This document shows, in pieces, positions 63,980 through 64,000 of a DNA stretch of 64,000 nucleotides; positions within the stretch are counted from its first letter, which is position 1; each line of letters opens with the position of its first letter. Source of the DNA: a beta proteobacterium AAP99 (GTDB lineage: Bacteria > Pseudomonadota > Gammaproteobacteria > Burkholderiales > Burkholderiaceae_C); the NCBI GenBank assembly GCA_001295775.1, contig LJIA01000017.1, positions 1 to 64,000 of the forward strand, in the 5' to 3' direction. The translations under genes were made by a program, and so were the position numbers. Below the pieces are notes generated by a model. It ran no database searches, was not told the origin of the DNA, and saw only the letters and a list, made by a program, of their open reading frames with translations.

Positions 63980-64000
63980 TTGAGCCTCTTGCTGGAATGG

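Overview
The window is GC-rich chromosomal DNA from a betaproteobacterium, most likely of the order Burkholderiales. The evidence is the polyhydroxyalkanoate block phaC-phaB-phaR-rimO, the divergent bamD / rluD-pgeF arrangement, class I PhaC with a Cys nucleophile, and a DinG/YoaA-type helicase, LplT, MltB and EtfBA all resembling Burkholderiales proteins. I cannot name the genus from sequence alone. Coding density is high on both strands. Two stretches look foreign: an AT-richer one at about 0.55-3.3 kb and the integron cassette array at 22.7-25.5 kb.

Layout. 0-3.3 kb: a truncated HlyD/CvaA-type export adaptor at the window edge, about 1 kb of AT-rich sequence without a convincing gene, an AT-rich solute-binding protein and a decayed IS3-family transposase. 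3.3-17.6 kb: mostly housekeeping and accessory single genes (TPR protein, TerB/DUF697 membrane protein, S41 peptidase, FrhB/HCAR-type iron-sulfur protein, EamA transporter, AraC regulator, DUF389 protein, UPF0149/SEC-C protein, CHASE hybrid histidine kinase, a DUF1653-NTF2-GNAT mini-operon and a lipoprotein). 18.1-19.4 kb: a radical SAM gene of the PA0069/SplB-like group behind a perfect LexA-type box. 19.6-22.3 kb: small proteins.

22.73-25.48 kb holds the most unusual object: four one-gene cassettes, all on the + strand, each ending in a recognisable attC recombination site (long imperfect palindromes bounded by YYAAC and GTTAGNY), plus a decayed fifth attC at the left edge. No integron integrase is visible in the window, so it is a cluster of attC sites lacking an integrase or the tail of a larger array. 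The cassettes encode an unknown protein, a protein with a HEPN-like RNxxxH motif, a zinc-ribbon protein and an ATP-grasp-like protein.

25.6-35.1 kb: tex, a coiled-coil secreted protein, a PP2C phosphatase, YdcH, a helicase, bamD, rluD, pgeF and a small membrane protein. 35.3-42.5 kb: the PHA block (synthase, acetoacetyl-CoA reductase, repressor), rimO, lplT and a MaoC-type hydratase. 42.5-53.7 kb: an ABC-type solute-binding protein, mltB, the moxR-DUF58-transglutaminase operon, an enoyl-CoA hydratase, a lipoprotein and a FecR/DUF6600 protein. 54.1-58.0 kb: etfB-etfA-(small membrane protein)-acyl-CoA dehydrogenase, preceded by a perfect 16-bp palindrome and ended by a strong terminator. 58.6-63.1 kb: an RND efflux adaptor and pump with a promoter carrying a TetR-type operator. 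The window closes with a glutathione S-transferase gene.

A second theme is a dispersed intergenic repeat of roughly 50-75 bp, built from two hairpins with a conserved core CCGCTTGTCYNRYGCGG, found about ten times between genes. One copy lies immediately to each side of the cassette array.
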